The notes beneath the pieces are model-generated. The model was not told the DNA's origin, searched no databases, and was given only the letters and a program-made list of their open reading frames with translations. From an uncultured Bacillota bacterium (GTDB lineage Bacteria; Bacillota; Clostridia; Oscillospirales; Oscillospiraceae), in contig CANEFX010000006.1 of assembly GCA_947426945.1 (NCBI GenBank), positions 1-64,000 of the forward strand: DNA of 64,000 nucleotides, given 5' to 3'. Positions within the stretch are counted from its first letter, which is position 1. Each line of letters starts with the position of its first letter. This document shows, one piece after another, positions 27,376 through 35,404 of this stretch. Made by a program: the position numbers and the translations under genes.

Positions 27376-28533
27376 ATGGTAGAGATCATCAGCATTCGCT
27401 TTAAAAACGGCGGAAAAGAATACTATTTTAATCCTAACGGCATCCGCTTCAAGGTGGGGGACGGCGTAATTGTGGAGACCTCCCGGGGAATGGAATACGC
27501 ATACTGCGTCAAGGGGAACACCCTGATAGACGAGATTGAGCTTACCGCCCCTCTGCGCCCGGTGGTGCGGCTGGCCACGGCTGAGGACGACAGGCTGCTG
27601 GAGAAGAATAAGGAGCGGAAAAAATACGCCCTGTCCGTCTGCCAGCAGAAGATTGCCGACCACGGCCTGGATATGAAGCTGGTGGGGGCGGAATACAGCT
27701 TTGACGGCAGTAAAGTGGTGTTCTTCTTTACCTCCGAGGGCAGGGTGGACTTCCGTGCCCTGGTAAAGGACCTGGCCGGAGCCCTGCACACCCGAATCGA
27801 GCTGCGGCAGATCGGAGTGCGGGATGAGGCCAAGCTGCTGGGCGGCCTGGGCATCTGTGGCAAGCCCTTTTGCTGTTCCCAGTTTCTGGAGGAGTTCCAG
27901 CCGGTGTCCATCAAGATGGCAAAGACCCAGAACCTGTCTCTCAATCCCACCAAAATATCCGGTACCTGCGGGCGGCTGATGTGCTGCCTGAAATATGAGC
28001 AGGAGGCCTATGAGGATCTGGTGAAGAAGGCGCCCAAGCAGGAGTCCTTTGTGGAGACCCCAGACGGGGCGGGGACGGTGTGCGGCATCAATCTTCTGCG
28101 TCAGACTGCCCAGGTGCGGCTGGAATCTGATCCGGACACACCCAAGACTTATCACAACTGTGAGCTGTGTGTGGTTCGCAGCGGCAAGGGCAAGCGGCCC
28201 GAGGGCTATGTGGAGCCTCCGCTGGAGGAGCTGGCCAAGCTGCGGCGGCAGGACGCTCCTCCGGCCGCCCCCACCGAAGAGGCGTCTCTGGCCGCAGCTA
28301 TTGAGGCGGCTTTCCCCAGCCGGGAGCGCCAGGAGGAGTCCGCTGGGGAGGAGCAGCACTCCGGCCGCCGAAACCACCGCCGCAGGGGCAAGGGTGAGTC
28401 GGGCAGTCAGCGGCCTAAGGCAGAACAGCCTTTTCAGGAGGAGCCGCCCAAGGGAGAGGAGAGCGGCCGTAAGCCGGGCGGCCGCCGCCGGAGGCGGCGG
28501 CCTAATCGGGGCGGCGGAAAGGATCAGGGCTGA
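27376..28533 (+). CDS. ricT: RicT-family protein (PSP1/YaaT)
   Basis: A 385-residue PSP1-domain protein. The PSP1 domain occupies about residues 1-260 and includes KVGDGVIVETSRGMEY and YSFDGSKVVFFFTSEGRVDFRALVKDL. The cysteine cluster GICGKPFCCSQF near 160 and CGRLMCCLKYEQEAY near 200 supplies the [4Fe-4S] ligands of the RicAFT (Y) complex in Bacillus, which affects RNase Y-dependent mRNA maturation, competence and sporulation. From residue 290 a low-complexity tail ends with GGRRRRRRPNRGGGKDQG. ATG 27376 was chosen because AAGGAG lies 9 bases upstream. It follows holB as in B. subtilis. The stop overlaps the next ATG by one base. Confidence 0.93.
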   Translation: MVEIISIRFKNGGKEYYFNPNGIRFKVGDGVIVETSRGMEYAYCVKGNTLIDEIELTAPLRPVVRLATAEDDRLLEKNKERKKYALSVCQQKIADHGLDMKLVGAEYSFDGSKVVFFFTSEGRVDFRALVKDLAGALHTRIELRQIGVRDEAKLLGGLGICGKPFCCSQFLEEFQPVSIKMAKTQNLSLNPTKISGTCGRLMCCLKYEQEAYEDLVKKAPKQESFVETPDGAGTVCGINLLRQTAQVRLESDPDTPKTYHNCELCVVRSGKGKRPEGYVEPPLEELAKLRRQDAPPAAPTEEASLAAAIEAAFPSRERQEESAGEEQHSGRRNHRRRGKGESGSQRPKAEQPFQEEPPKGEESGRKPGGRRRRRRPNRGGGKDQG

Positions 28534-29477
28534 TGGCCGGATTCTTTAACGCGGTTTCCGCCTGCCTGGTGCTTCTTCTTCTGATGGCTGTGGGATATTT
28601 CATGGGTGCGAGAGGCTGGATGACCACCGCTGAGAAAAAATTTCTCAGCAAGTATATCATCAACATCGCCGTGCCCGCCAACTGCATTGTCGGCCTGCTG
28701 AATAATCTGGATCGTGCCAGCCTGGCCCGGGCGGGCATGCAGCTGCTCTCTGTCCTGCTGGGGGTGGGGGTCACCCTGCTGCTGTCCATGGGAATCGCCG
28801 TCCTGCTCCGTCTGCCCCGGGAGCGGTGGGGAGTGTTTGCCACGATGGCCGGCCTGTCCAATGTCCTGTTTATCGGTATCCCTGTATGCACTCAGCTCTT
28901 TGGAGAGGCCAGCATGCCCTATGTGATGCTGTACTACCTGGGCAATACCACCTTTCTCCAGTCGGCAGGTATTCTGCTGATAGAGCGGTCGGGGAACCGG
29001 GGGAGGAAGCCGGAGGGACCGGGCCGCTTTCTGCTGGATGTGTTTGCCAAGCCTCCCATTCTGGGGGTGCTGGCTGCTATTGCGATGCTGGCAATGGGGG
29101 TGGTCCCGCCTGGACCGGTGATGCGCTTTGCCGGGTACATCAGTAATACCATATCCCCTCTGGCCCTGATTTACTGCGGTTTTATCCTCTATGAGGTAGG
29201 GCTGAAAAACCTGCGACTGCTGCCCGGCCTGCCCACTATGCTGGTGGTGCGGTTGGCGGTGGCGCCTCTCATCTGCTGGTGGTGCGGCCGGCTTTTTGGT
29301 GTGGAGGGCCTGGCGCGGGACGTCTTTCTGGTAGAGAGCGCTCTGCCGGTGGTTAGCCAGGTAACTGTAATGGCCGGAGCTTACGGCGCGGACGAGGAGT
29401 ATGCCGCCACCGGGGCGTGTCTATCCATTCTGGGCTGCTTTGTGACGCTGCCTGTCCTGATGCTGATTATAGGATAA
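28533..29477 (+). CDS. AEC-family transporter (auxin efflux carrier type)
   Basis: A 314-residue membrane protein with about ten transmembrane segments in two halves, matching the AEC/bile-arsenite-riboflavin superfamily. Characteristic stretches are VGYFMGARGWMTTAEKKFLSKYIINIAVPANCIVG near the N terminus and the conserved SALPVVSQVTVMAGAYGAD near the C terminus. Bacterial members export or import malate, malonate or other organic acids, so the substrate is unknown. Its ATG overlaps the ricT stop, which means translational coupling to an unrelated gene. A strong bidirectional terminator follows. Confidence 0.9.
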   Translation: MAGFFNAVSACLVLLLLMAVGYFMGARGWMTTAEKKFLSKYIINIAVPANCIVGLLNNLDRASLARAGMQLLSVLLGVGVTLLLSMGIAVLLRLPRERWGVFATMAGLSNVLFIGIPVCTQLFGEASMPYVMLYYLGNTTFLQSAGILLIERSGNRGRKPEGPGRFLLDVFAKPPILGVLAAIAMLAMGVVPPGPVMRFAGYISNTISPLALIYCGFILYEVGLKNLRLLPGLPTMLVVRLAVAPLICWWCGRLFGVEGLARDVFLVESALPVVSQVTVMAGAYGADEEYAATGACLSILGCFVTLPVLMLIIG

Positions 29478-29480
29478 AGA

Positions 29481-29509
29481 AAGCCCCGCCGCTTATCGCG
29501 GCGGGGCTT
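29481..29509. terminator. Bidirectional terminator between AEC transporter and aspS
   Basis: AAGCCCCGCCGC / GCGGCGGGGCTT, 12-bp stem with a 5-base loop, between two convergent genes. Confidence 0.85.
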
Positions 29510-29541
29510 GTGTTATTTCCCGGGTTTCGATGGGGAAGGAA

Positions 29542-31329
29542 TTAGTCCTCGCTGGCAGTGCAGACAATATTCAGCTCTTCTAATTGCTTTGTCTCTACAA
29601 AGGAGGGGGCGCCCATCATCAGGTCCTGGGCGTTTTTGTTCATGGGGAAGGGGATCACTTCCCGGATAGAGTCCTCGCCGGACAGCAGCATCACCATCCG
29701 GTCCACGCCGGGGGCAATGCCGGCATGGGGAGGCGCGCCGTAGCAGAAGGCGTTGTACATGGCGGGGAATTTGGCCTTTACGTCCTCTTCTCCCAGGCGG
29801 ACCAGCCGGAAGGCTTCCAGCATGATCTCCGGGTCGTGGTTGCGCACCGCACCCGAGCTGAGCTCCACCCCATTGCACACCAGGTCGTATTGGAAAGCGG
29901 TGATAGACAGGGGGTCTGCCTCACCAGCAGCCGCCTTTTTCAGAATAGCCAGCCCGCCGTTGGGCATGGAGAAGGGGTTGTGGCAGAACTCCAGCTCACC
30001 CGACTCCTCACCGATCTCATACATGGGAAAGTCCACGATCCAGCAGAATTCATACCGCTCCTTGTTCATGTGTGCGGGACAAAAGGACCCCAGCTTGCTG
30101 CGCAGGACGCCGGCGGTCTTTTGGGCGGAGAGCAGGCTTCCGGCAGTGAGGCCCACGAAGCAGCCCTTCTCCAGGCGGAGAGCCTCCACCACCTGGTCCT
30201 TTATGGGCTGGACAAACTTGGCGATGCCGCCCGCAATCTCGCTGTTCTCGTCGTACCGGAACCAGTAGGCCTTATTGCCGGCCTGGACCTCTACCTCACT
30301 GCACAGTCCGTCGATCTGCTTCCGGGTGCCCTGAAAGCCGGTGACCACGACGGCCTTGACCGTGTTTCCCTCAAAGGGAGGGAAGCCGCAGCCGGCCAGC
30401 AGGGTGGTGGCGTCGATCAGTGTCAAATCGATGCGCAGGTCGGGCTTGTCGGTGCCGTAGGTCTCCATGGCCTCCAGATAGGGGATGCGCCTGAAGGGAG
30501 GATTGGAGGCGGTGTCATACTTGCCGTGCTTGGCAAAAATAGGGGGCAAAACGTCCTCCAGTACGGCGAACACATCCTCCTGATTGGCAAAGGCCATTTC
30601 CATATCCAGCTGGTAGAACTCGCCGGGGGAGCGGTCGCCCCGGGCGTCCTCGTCCCGGAAGCAGGGCGCGATCTGAAAGTACTTGTCAAAGCCGGAGGCC
30701 ATAAGAAGCTGCTTGAACTGCTGGGGGGCCTGGGGCAGAGCGTAGAACTTGCCGGGGTGTTTTCTGCTGGGCACCAGGTAGTCCCGCGCCCCCTCGGGAG
30801 AGGAGGCGGTGAGGATGGGGGTGGTGATCTCCAGAAAGCCGTGGTCCGTCATAGCGGAGCGCAGAGCGGACACCACCTGACTGCGCAGGACAATGTTGTC
30901 CTTCACCTCGGGGTTGCGCAGGTCCAGATAGCGGTACTTCAGCCGGGCGGATTCATCCGCTTCCCGGGAGCGGGTGATGGGGAAGGGCAGCTCGTTGTGG
31001 CGGCAGCGGCCCAGCACCTCGATCCTGGCGGGGACCACCTCGATATCTCCGGTGGGCAGCTTAGGGTTTTTGCTGTCCCGCTCCCGGACGGTCCCGGTGA
31101 CGGAGATGACCGTCTCCTTGTTCAGCTCTCTGGCGGACTGGACAGTCTCCTCCGTCTCCAGCACCACCTGGGTGGTTCCGTAGAAATCCCGCAGCACCAG
31201 AAAGGCCAGATTCTGCCCCACCTCCCGCAGGTTCTCCATCCAGCCGGCCAGGGTCACGGTCTGGCCGACCTGCTCCATGCGCAGTTCCCCGCAGGTGTGG
31301 GTGCGGTAAAAGGTGCTTGTGTCACCCAT
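29542..31329 (-). CDS. aspS: Aspartyl-tRNA synthetase
   Basis: A 595-residue class II synthetase that charges tRNA-Asp. The N-terminal OB-fold anticodon domain (about 1-105) includes GWMENLREVGQNLAFLVLRD. Motif 1 is in the region LRSQVVSALRSAMTDHGFLEI near 145. Motif 2 is FQIAPCFRDEDARGDRSPGEFYQLDMEM near 210, and the bacterial insertion domain is present. Motif 3 is GIAPGVDRMVMLL near 530. Length matches bacterial-type AspRS (about 590). ATG 31329 has AGGAG 8 bases upstream. hisS and aspS lie in the same leftward run, separated by a 153-codon gene, as neighbours hisS-aspS often are. Confidence 0.97.
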   Translation of the reverse strand: MGDTSTFYRTHTCGELRMEQVGQTVTLAGWMENLREVGQNLAFLVLRDFYGTTQVVLETEETVQSARELNKETVISVTGTVRERDSKNPKLPTGDIEVVPARIEVLGRCRHNELPFPITRSREADESARLKYRYLDLRNPEVKDNIVLRSQVVSALRSAMTDHGFLEITTPILTASSPEGARDYLVPSRKHPGKFYALPQAPQQFKQLLMASGFDKYFQIAPCFRDEDARGDRSPGEFYQLDMEMAFANQEDVFAVLEDVLPPIFAKHGKYDTASNPPFRRIPYLEAMETYGTDKPDLRIDLTLIDATTLLAGCGFPPFEGNTVKAVVVTGFQGTRKQIDGLCSEVEVQAGNKAYWFRYDENSEIAGGIAKFVQPIKDQVVEALRLEKGCFVGLTAGSLLSAQKTAGVLRSKLGSFCPAHMNKERYEFCWIVDFPMYEIGEESGELEFCHNPFSMPNGGLAILKKAAAGEADPLSITAFQYDLVCNGVELSSGAVRNHDPEIMLEAFRLVRLGEEDVKAKFPAMYNAFCYGAPPHAGIAPGVDRMVMLLSGEDSIREVIPFPMNKNAQDLMMGAPSFVETKQLEELNIVCTASED

Positions 31330-31375
31330 ATTTATCACTCCTGTTTGTATTATTTAGCGCTGATATTTGTATTTG

Positions 31376-31837
31376 TTATCTGCCGGCGGTGCGCAGGGCC
31401 TGGTCCAGTTCCTCCGGAGAGGTGGGGGCGTAGCCGGCCCACGGACCTTCAAAGTCCTTCGGCAGCCAAAGATATTTGCCGTCCCAGTAGGCGATATATT
31501 CGGGCGTACAGCCCCACATTTCATAAATGGCAAATCCTCCGTCCCGGGGTCTGAGAAAGGGGAGAATCCAGGTGTACTTCTGATCCTGAAGAGCATACAT
31601 TACGCTCCGCCCCGGAGCGGCCTGCTCTCTGCTGACTGGAACGTCGGCAAAACCGGGGTAACTGCCCTCATGAAGAATAGTGATAGACTCTGATTCCCGT
31701 GCGGGGGAGGTGATGCCGCGTTTTTGGGGCAGTTGGTCATAGGATCGGGGAATTATCATGCCCGCCAGCAGGAAGCCAAGGCAGAACACTGCCGGGAAGG
31801 CGGCGATAATGAGGGGAATTTGCAGTTTCTTTTTCAT
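31376..31837 (-). CDS. Hypothetical protein, N-terminal membrane anchor
   Basis: A 153-residue protein of unknown function. Residues 8-29 (PLIIAAFPAVFCLGFLLAGMII) form a transmembrane helix or uncleaved signal anchor after MKKKLQ. The rest is predicted to be outside the cell and contains an aromatic-rich end (YEMWGCTPEYIAYWDGKYLWLP). There is no lipobox. It sits between hisS and aspS, downstream of a GTAGGGCC/GGCCCTAC hairpin (31848-31875), and has GGAGG 3-7 bases before the ATG. I do not recognise the family. Confidence 0.7.
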   Translation of the reverse strand: MKKKLQIPLIIAAFPAVFCLGFLLAGMIIPRSYDQLPQKRGITSPARESESITILHEGSYPGFADVPVSREQAAPGRSVMYALQDQKYTWILPFLRPRDGGFAIYEMWGCTPEYIAYWDGKYLWLPKDFEGPWAGYAPTSPEELDQALRTAGR

Positions 31838-31847
31838 GGAGGCCTCC

Positions 31848-31875
31848 GTAGGGCCACGACAAGCCGCGGCCCTAC
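31848..31875. terminator. Hairpin between hisS and the 153-residue gene
   Basis: GTAGGGCC / GGCCCTAC outer stem with an inner partial stem. No T-run on the minus strand beyond TAAAT on the other side, so termination is uncertain. Confidence 0.4.
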
Positions 31876-31891
31876 ATAAATAGGGGAGAGG

Positions 31892-33259
31892 TCACTCCCC
31901 CTTATCCAGAATGGGGGTCTCGCCGGTGCCGGCGCTGATAACGGCAGAAATTTTTTCCACGGCTTCACCCGTGGGGAGGAGGAGCTGCTCACCGGAGCGC
32001 ATATCCTTGAGAGAGACCTTGTCCTGCCTGATCTCGTCGTCGCCCAGAAAGACCACGTAGGGCACCCCCAGCTTGTCGGCGTAGTTCATCTTCTGCTTGA
32101 ACTTTTTTTGCTCGCCGTAAATCTGGGTCCGCACGCCGGCGGTGCGCAGCTGGGTGGCCAGGGAGATGGCGGGGCCCATGTCCTCGGTCATGGGGAGGAT
32201 GAGCACGTCGGCGGGGGCGGTGTTCAAGGCGTCGTTCAAATAGCCCTGGTCCTCCAGCACGAAGAACAGTCGGGTCAGGCCGATGGAAATTCCAACGCCG
32301 GGAAGTTGTTTATCGGTATAATATTCCGCTAAGTTATCATACCGGCCGCCGGAACAGATAGAGCCGATCTCCGGGTGATCCAGCATGGTGGTCTCATAGA
32401 CAGTGCCGGTGTAGTAATCCAGGCCACGGGCGATGGTCAGGTCCAGAACAAAGTGGGTCTCAGGCACACCGAAGGCGGAGAGATTTCTGGCGACGGCGGA
32501 CAGCTCGTTCAGGCCCTCGTCAAACTTGGGGTCCCGGCCCCGGTAGCCCTCCAGGGCGGCAAGGACATCCGCATTACAGCCCTTGATGGCAATAAATTTG
32601 AGGATCTCCGCCGCCTGTTCGTCGGTCAGGCCGATGTCCGGAGCGGTGAGCAGGTCCCGGACAGACTTCTCACCGATTTTCTCCAGCTTGTCCACCGTGC
32701 GCATGATGGCCCCGGCCTGCTGGGTCAGCCCCAGCATGGAGTAAAAGCCGTTGAGCACTTTCCGGTTGTTCACCCGGATCTGGAAGCGCTTCAGGCCCAG
32801 AGCGGTAAAGGTGCGGTAGATGATGGCGGGGATTTCCGCGTCGTTGGAAATATCCAGCTGTCCATCTCCGATAACGTCGATGTCGGCCTGGTAGAACTCG
32901 CGGAACCTGCCCCGCTGGGCCCGCTCACCCCGATAGACCTTGCCGATCTGGAAGCGGCGGAAGGGGAAGGCCAGCCTGGCGTAGTTCAGAGCCACATACT
33001 TGGCCAGAGGGACGGTGAGGTCAAAACGGAGAGACAAGTCGCTGTCTCCCTTGGTAAAGCGGTAGATCTGCTTTTCGGTCTCGCCGCCGCCCTTGGCGAG
33101 AAGGATCTCACTGGCCTCAATAAGAGGGGTGTCCAAGGGGGTGTAGGCGTAAAGGGAGAAGGACTCCCGGATGATGGCTGCCATACGGTCAAACTGAATC
33201 TGCCGGGCGGGGAGAAGCTCCATAAAACCGGAGAGCGTTCTGGGTTGTACCTTAGCCAT
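31892..33259 (-). CDS. hisS: Histidyl-tRNA synthetase
   Basis: A 455-residue class II synthetase charging tRNA-His. Motif 1 is in YTPLDTPLIEASEILLAKGG, motif 2 FRRFQIGKVYRGERAQRGRFREFYQADIDVIG near residue 105, and the HisRS-specific histidine-binding loop VLDLTIARGLDYYTGTVYET near 270 (usual form R-G-L-x-Y-Y). Motif 3 is GVGISIGLTRLFFVLED near 320; the C-terminal anticodon-binding domain spans about 345-440 (VLILPMTEDMGPAISLATQLR). Upstream is a GC-rich hairpin terminator and a UUCG palindrome but no T-box sequence. Confidence 0.97.
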   Translation of the reverse strand: MAKVQPRTLSGFMELLPARQIQFDRMAAIIRESFSLYAYTPLDTPLIEASEILLAKGGGETEKQIYRFTKGDSDLSLRFDLTVPLAKYVALNYARLAFPFRRFQIGKVYRGERAQRGRFREFYQADIDVIGDGQLDISNDAEIPAIIYRTFTALGLKRFQIRVNNRKVLNGFYSMLGLTQQAGAIMRTVDKLEKIGEKSVRDLLTAPDIGLTDEQAAEILKFIAIKGCNADVLAALEGYRGRDPKFDEGLNELSAVARNLSAFGVPETHFVLDLTIARGLDYYTGTVYETTMLDHPEIGSICSGGRYDNLAEYYTDKQLPGVGISIGLTRLFFVLEDQGYLNDALNTAPADVLILPMTEDMGPAISLATQLRTAGVRTQIYGEQKKFKQKMNYADKLGVPYVVFLGDDEIRQDKVSLKDMRSGEQLLLPTGEAVEKISAVISAGTGETPILDKGE

Positions 33260-33300
33260 AAGTCACATTTCCTTTCTTTCTCAATTACACACAGAGTTGT

Positions 33301-33322
33301 CCTTTTCTTTTCGAAGAAAAGG
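33301..33322. repeat. UUCG palindrome upstream of hisS
   Basis: CCTTTTCTT-TTCG-AAGAAAAGG, a perfect 9-bp stem. A closely related palindrome (GTTCTTTTCTTGAAAGAAAAGAAC) lies upstream of glyQS at 51472-51495. Confidence 0.6.
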
Positions 33323-33328
33323 AACAAG

Positions 33329-33360
33329 GCGCTCCCATCCCCGAAAACGGACGGGAGCGC
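33329..33360 (-). terminator. Hairpin between the MGS-like gene and hisS
   Basis: GCGCTCCCRTCC / GGRYGGGAGCGC type stem, 12 bp with one mismatch, followed on the minus strand by CTTGTTCCTTTTC. It lies just after the MGS-like stop, so it probably ends or attenuates that transcript. Confidence 0.6.
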
Positions 33361-33381
33361 GCGCGTACAGTGGGCCGCTGC

Positions 33382-33798
33382 TTACAGGGCGAAGGGCACC
33401 CGATTGGGGTTCATGCCCTCGCGCCAGTCCAGATCGCCCCGTGCCAAACCGTGAATGAGCAGCTCGGCGGTGGCCACGTTGGTGGCGACCGGGACGGAAT
33501 GCTGGTCGCACAGGCGGGTGATATACAGCACGTCCTTATCCATCTCGTTATCCTGGGGGGAGTTGAAGAAGAGCACCATGTCAACCTCGTTGTAGATGAT
33601 GCGCTGGCCGATCTGTTCAATGCCCCCGTGTTCATGGGACAGGAAGAGCTGAACGGGCAGTCCGGTGGCTTCCGCCACCATGCGTCCGGTGGCGTTGGTG
33701 CCGCAGACGGAGTGCTTGGACAGGATGCCGCAGTAGGCGGTGCAGAACTGGACCATCAGCTCTTGCTTTTTGGTATGGCTCATAATTGCGATGTTCAT
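33382..33798 (-). CDS. Methylglyoxal synthase-like protein lacking catalytic residues
   Basis: A 138-residue protein of the MGS-like fold, alignable end to end with methylglyoxal synthase (MNIAIMSHTKKQELMVQFC..., TNATGRMVAEATGLPV, VPVATNVATAELLIHGL). The residues used for catalysis in MgsA are changed. Family A-H-D reads S-H-T, G-G-D-Q-Q reads GGIEQ, the F-x-D-P strand end reads FFNSPQ, and the P-H-x-x-D segment reads NEMDKDV. The phosphate-binding T-G-R and N-V-A-T parts are kept. It may therefore bind a phosphorylated ligand without making methylglyoxal; this is inference. AGGAGG precedes the ATG. It lies between the MinD-like gene and hisS and is likely co-transcribed with minD (35-base gap). 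Confidence 0.85.
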   Translation of the reverse strand: MNIAIMSHTKKQELMVQFCTAYCGILSKHSVCGTNATGRMVAEATGLPVQLFLSHEHGGIEQIGQRIIYNEVDMVLFFNSPQDNEMDKDVLYITRLCDQHSVPVATNVATAELLIHGLARGDLDWREGMNPNRVPFAL

Positions 33799-33833
33799 GG
33801 CATCAATACCTCCTTATATGTACTGGCGGATTG

Positions 33834-34568
33834 CTATCGAATGCGCATTATGGGGACGCGGGCCCCCTCCAGCCGCCGGGCAATATTCCGGCAGGCCAGC
33901 GCGGCGCCCTTGGGACCTCGGGTAGTGAGAGGCAGACCCAGGTTGGCACACAGGATGACCTGGGGGTCCTCCGGAACCACGCCGATCAGGGGCAGGCCGG
34001 CAGCGTCCATAGCGTCGTCGATGGTGGTACGCAGCTTGCGCAGCAGTTTGGTTTGGATGCGGTTCATGACCAAGTGGACCTGCCGCAGGTGTTCCAGCTC
34101 TGCCACCGCCCGCTGGGCGTCCCGAAGGGAGGAGGCGTCGTTGGTGGCCACCACCAGGGCCCGGTCCGCGCCGCAGACGGCCAGCCGGAATCCGGCGCCC
34201 AGGCCGGCGGGAGAGTCGATGAGGACGTAGTCGTACATGGTGCGGGCGGTGTCCAGCAGGGCGCGTATCTTTTCCGTGGTAAGGCTTGCGGGCAGGGACA
34301 TGGGAGAGGTAAGCAGCCAGAGGCCCTTCAGGTTGGGGTGTTCTACAGCTGCCCGGGCCAGGGGACAGCGGCCCAGGGCCACGTCGGAAAAATCCATCAG
34401 CGCCCGGTCGTTGAGGCCGAGGGAGATGTCCAGATTCCGCAGGCCGATATCCATGTCAATGCACAGCACGGTTCGCCCCATAAGGGCCAAAGAAGCGGCT
34501 ACACCGCCGGTAATGGAGGTCTTCCCGGTTCCGCCCTTGCCGGAAGTAATGGTAATTACGGTGCCCAT
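33834..34568 (-). CDS. MinD/ParA-family ATPase
   Basis: A 244-residue deviant Walker ATPase closest to MinD. The Walker A is SGKGGTGKTS at residues 9-18, the switch I region CIDMDIGLRNLDISLGL near 38 matches the MinD type, and Walker B YDYVLIDSPAGLG near 110 is also MinD-like. The C terminus is RNIARRLEGARVPIMRIR, without the phenylalanine-rich amphipathic membrane-targeting helix usual in MinD. No minC or minE is adjacent. It could be a cell-division MinD with partners elsewhere, or an orphan positioning ATPase. GGAGG precedes the ATG. The gap upstream to rsmG (119 bases) is AT-rich without a recognised terminator. Confidence 0.85.
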   Translation of the reverse strand: MGTVITITSGKGGTGKTSITGGVAASLALMGRTVLCIDMDIGLRNLDISLGLNDRALMDFSDVALGRCPLARAAVEHPNLKGLWLLTSPMSLPASLTTEKIRALLDTARTMYDYVLIDSPAGLGAGFRLAVCGADRALVVATNDASSLRDAQRAVAELEHLRQVHLVMNRIQTKLLRKLRTTIDDAMDAAGLPLIGVVPEDPQVILCANLGLPLTTRGPKGAALACRNIARRLEGARVPIMRIR

Positions 34569-34687
34569 GGAAGAAACCTCCTATTTTACAAATTTAATAT
34601 ATCATAAATCTGCGGTCCGTCAACCGTTTTTTTAACAAATTTTAGAAAAGTTTTACAAATCAACCGCTTTTTTAAGAATTGTTTCCA

Positions 34688-35401
34688 TTAAAGGGGTCCT
34701 TTTTGTATTTTGGCCCACCGGCGGGGGTATCCCTTCAGGGTGGGGGCCAGCTTGTCGACGGCAATCAGCCGGTGGGTGATCTCCGTACCTGGAATGGCGT
34801 AGTCCCGCATGTCCCGGATCCGGCCCCCCAGCAGCTTGACGGCGTGGGCGGCTTTTTCCAGCTCCCTGTCGCTGCCGGTGGATTTCATAGCCAGAAATTG
34901 GCCGCCTGTTTTCACATAGGGCAGGCACAGCTCGCACAGGACCCGCAGATCGGCCACCGCCCGGGCTGCTGCAAAGTCGAAGCTGTCCCGAAAGCTCTTG
35001 ACCAGGGCTTGCTCCTCCGCCCGGGCGTGGAGGGTGCGGACGCCGCGGAGACCCAGTGCTCCACAGGTCTCCTCCAGCCAGTCCAGACGCTTGTTCAGGG
35101 AGTCCAGCAGGGTGACCTCCAGGGAGGGGACCAGGATTTTCAGAACCATCCCCGGGAAACCCGCCCCGGTGCCCACATCGATAAGGGTTTTGCCCTCAAA
35201 ATTGCAGAAGTTCAGCAGTGCGGCGCAGTCCAGCATGTGCATTCGGGCCACTCCCTCGGGTTCCCGGATGGCGGTAAGATTCATCATCCGGTTTTTTTCC
35301 AGGAGGAGTTTACCGTACCGCGCCAGCTGGGCGGAGGCGGCCGGGGGGACGCGGCCTGTCAGTCCCAGCTCTTCCAGCCCGGCGGAAATGATCTGTTCCA
35401 T
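34688..35401 (-). CDS. rsmG: 16S rRNA (guanine-N7) methyltransferase RsmG
   Basis: A 237-residue SAM-dependent methyltransferase that modifies G527 of 16S rRNA (formerly gidB). The SAM-binding motif I reads TLIDVGTGAGFPGMVLKIL near residue 67, with LDSLNKRLDWLEETCGALGL following and HARAEEQ near 120. The N-terminal helical part ends in LLEKNRMMNLTAIREPEG, typical of RsmG. GGGGGGA precedes the ATG at 35401. In many genomes rsmG follows mnmG; here mnmG is 27 kb away and rsmG lies between a small membrane gene and the MinD-like gene. Confidence 0.95.
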   Translation of the reverse strand: MEQIISAGLEELGLTGRVPPAASAQLARYGKLLLEKNRMMNLTAIREPEGVARMHMLDCAALLNFCNFEGKTLIDVGTGAGFPGMVLKILVPSLEVTLLDSLNKRLDWLEETCGALGLRGVRTLHARAEEQALVKSFRDSFDFAAARAVADLRVLCELCLPYVKTGGQFLAMKSTGSDRELEKAAHAVKLLGGRIRDMRDYAIPGTEITHRLIAVDKLAPTLKGYPRRWAKIQKGPL

Positions 35402-35404
35402 GGT

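Noticed and set aside
29584-31554. Long plus-strand frame of 656 codons opposite aspS
   Set aside because: It is antisense to a clearly functional synthetase, has no ribosome-binding site and a composition typical of the mirrored frame in GC-rich DNA.
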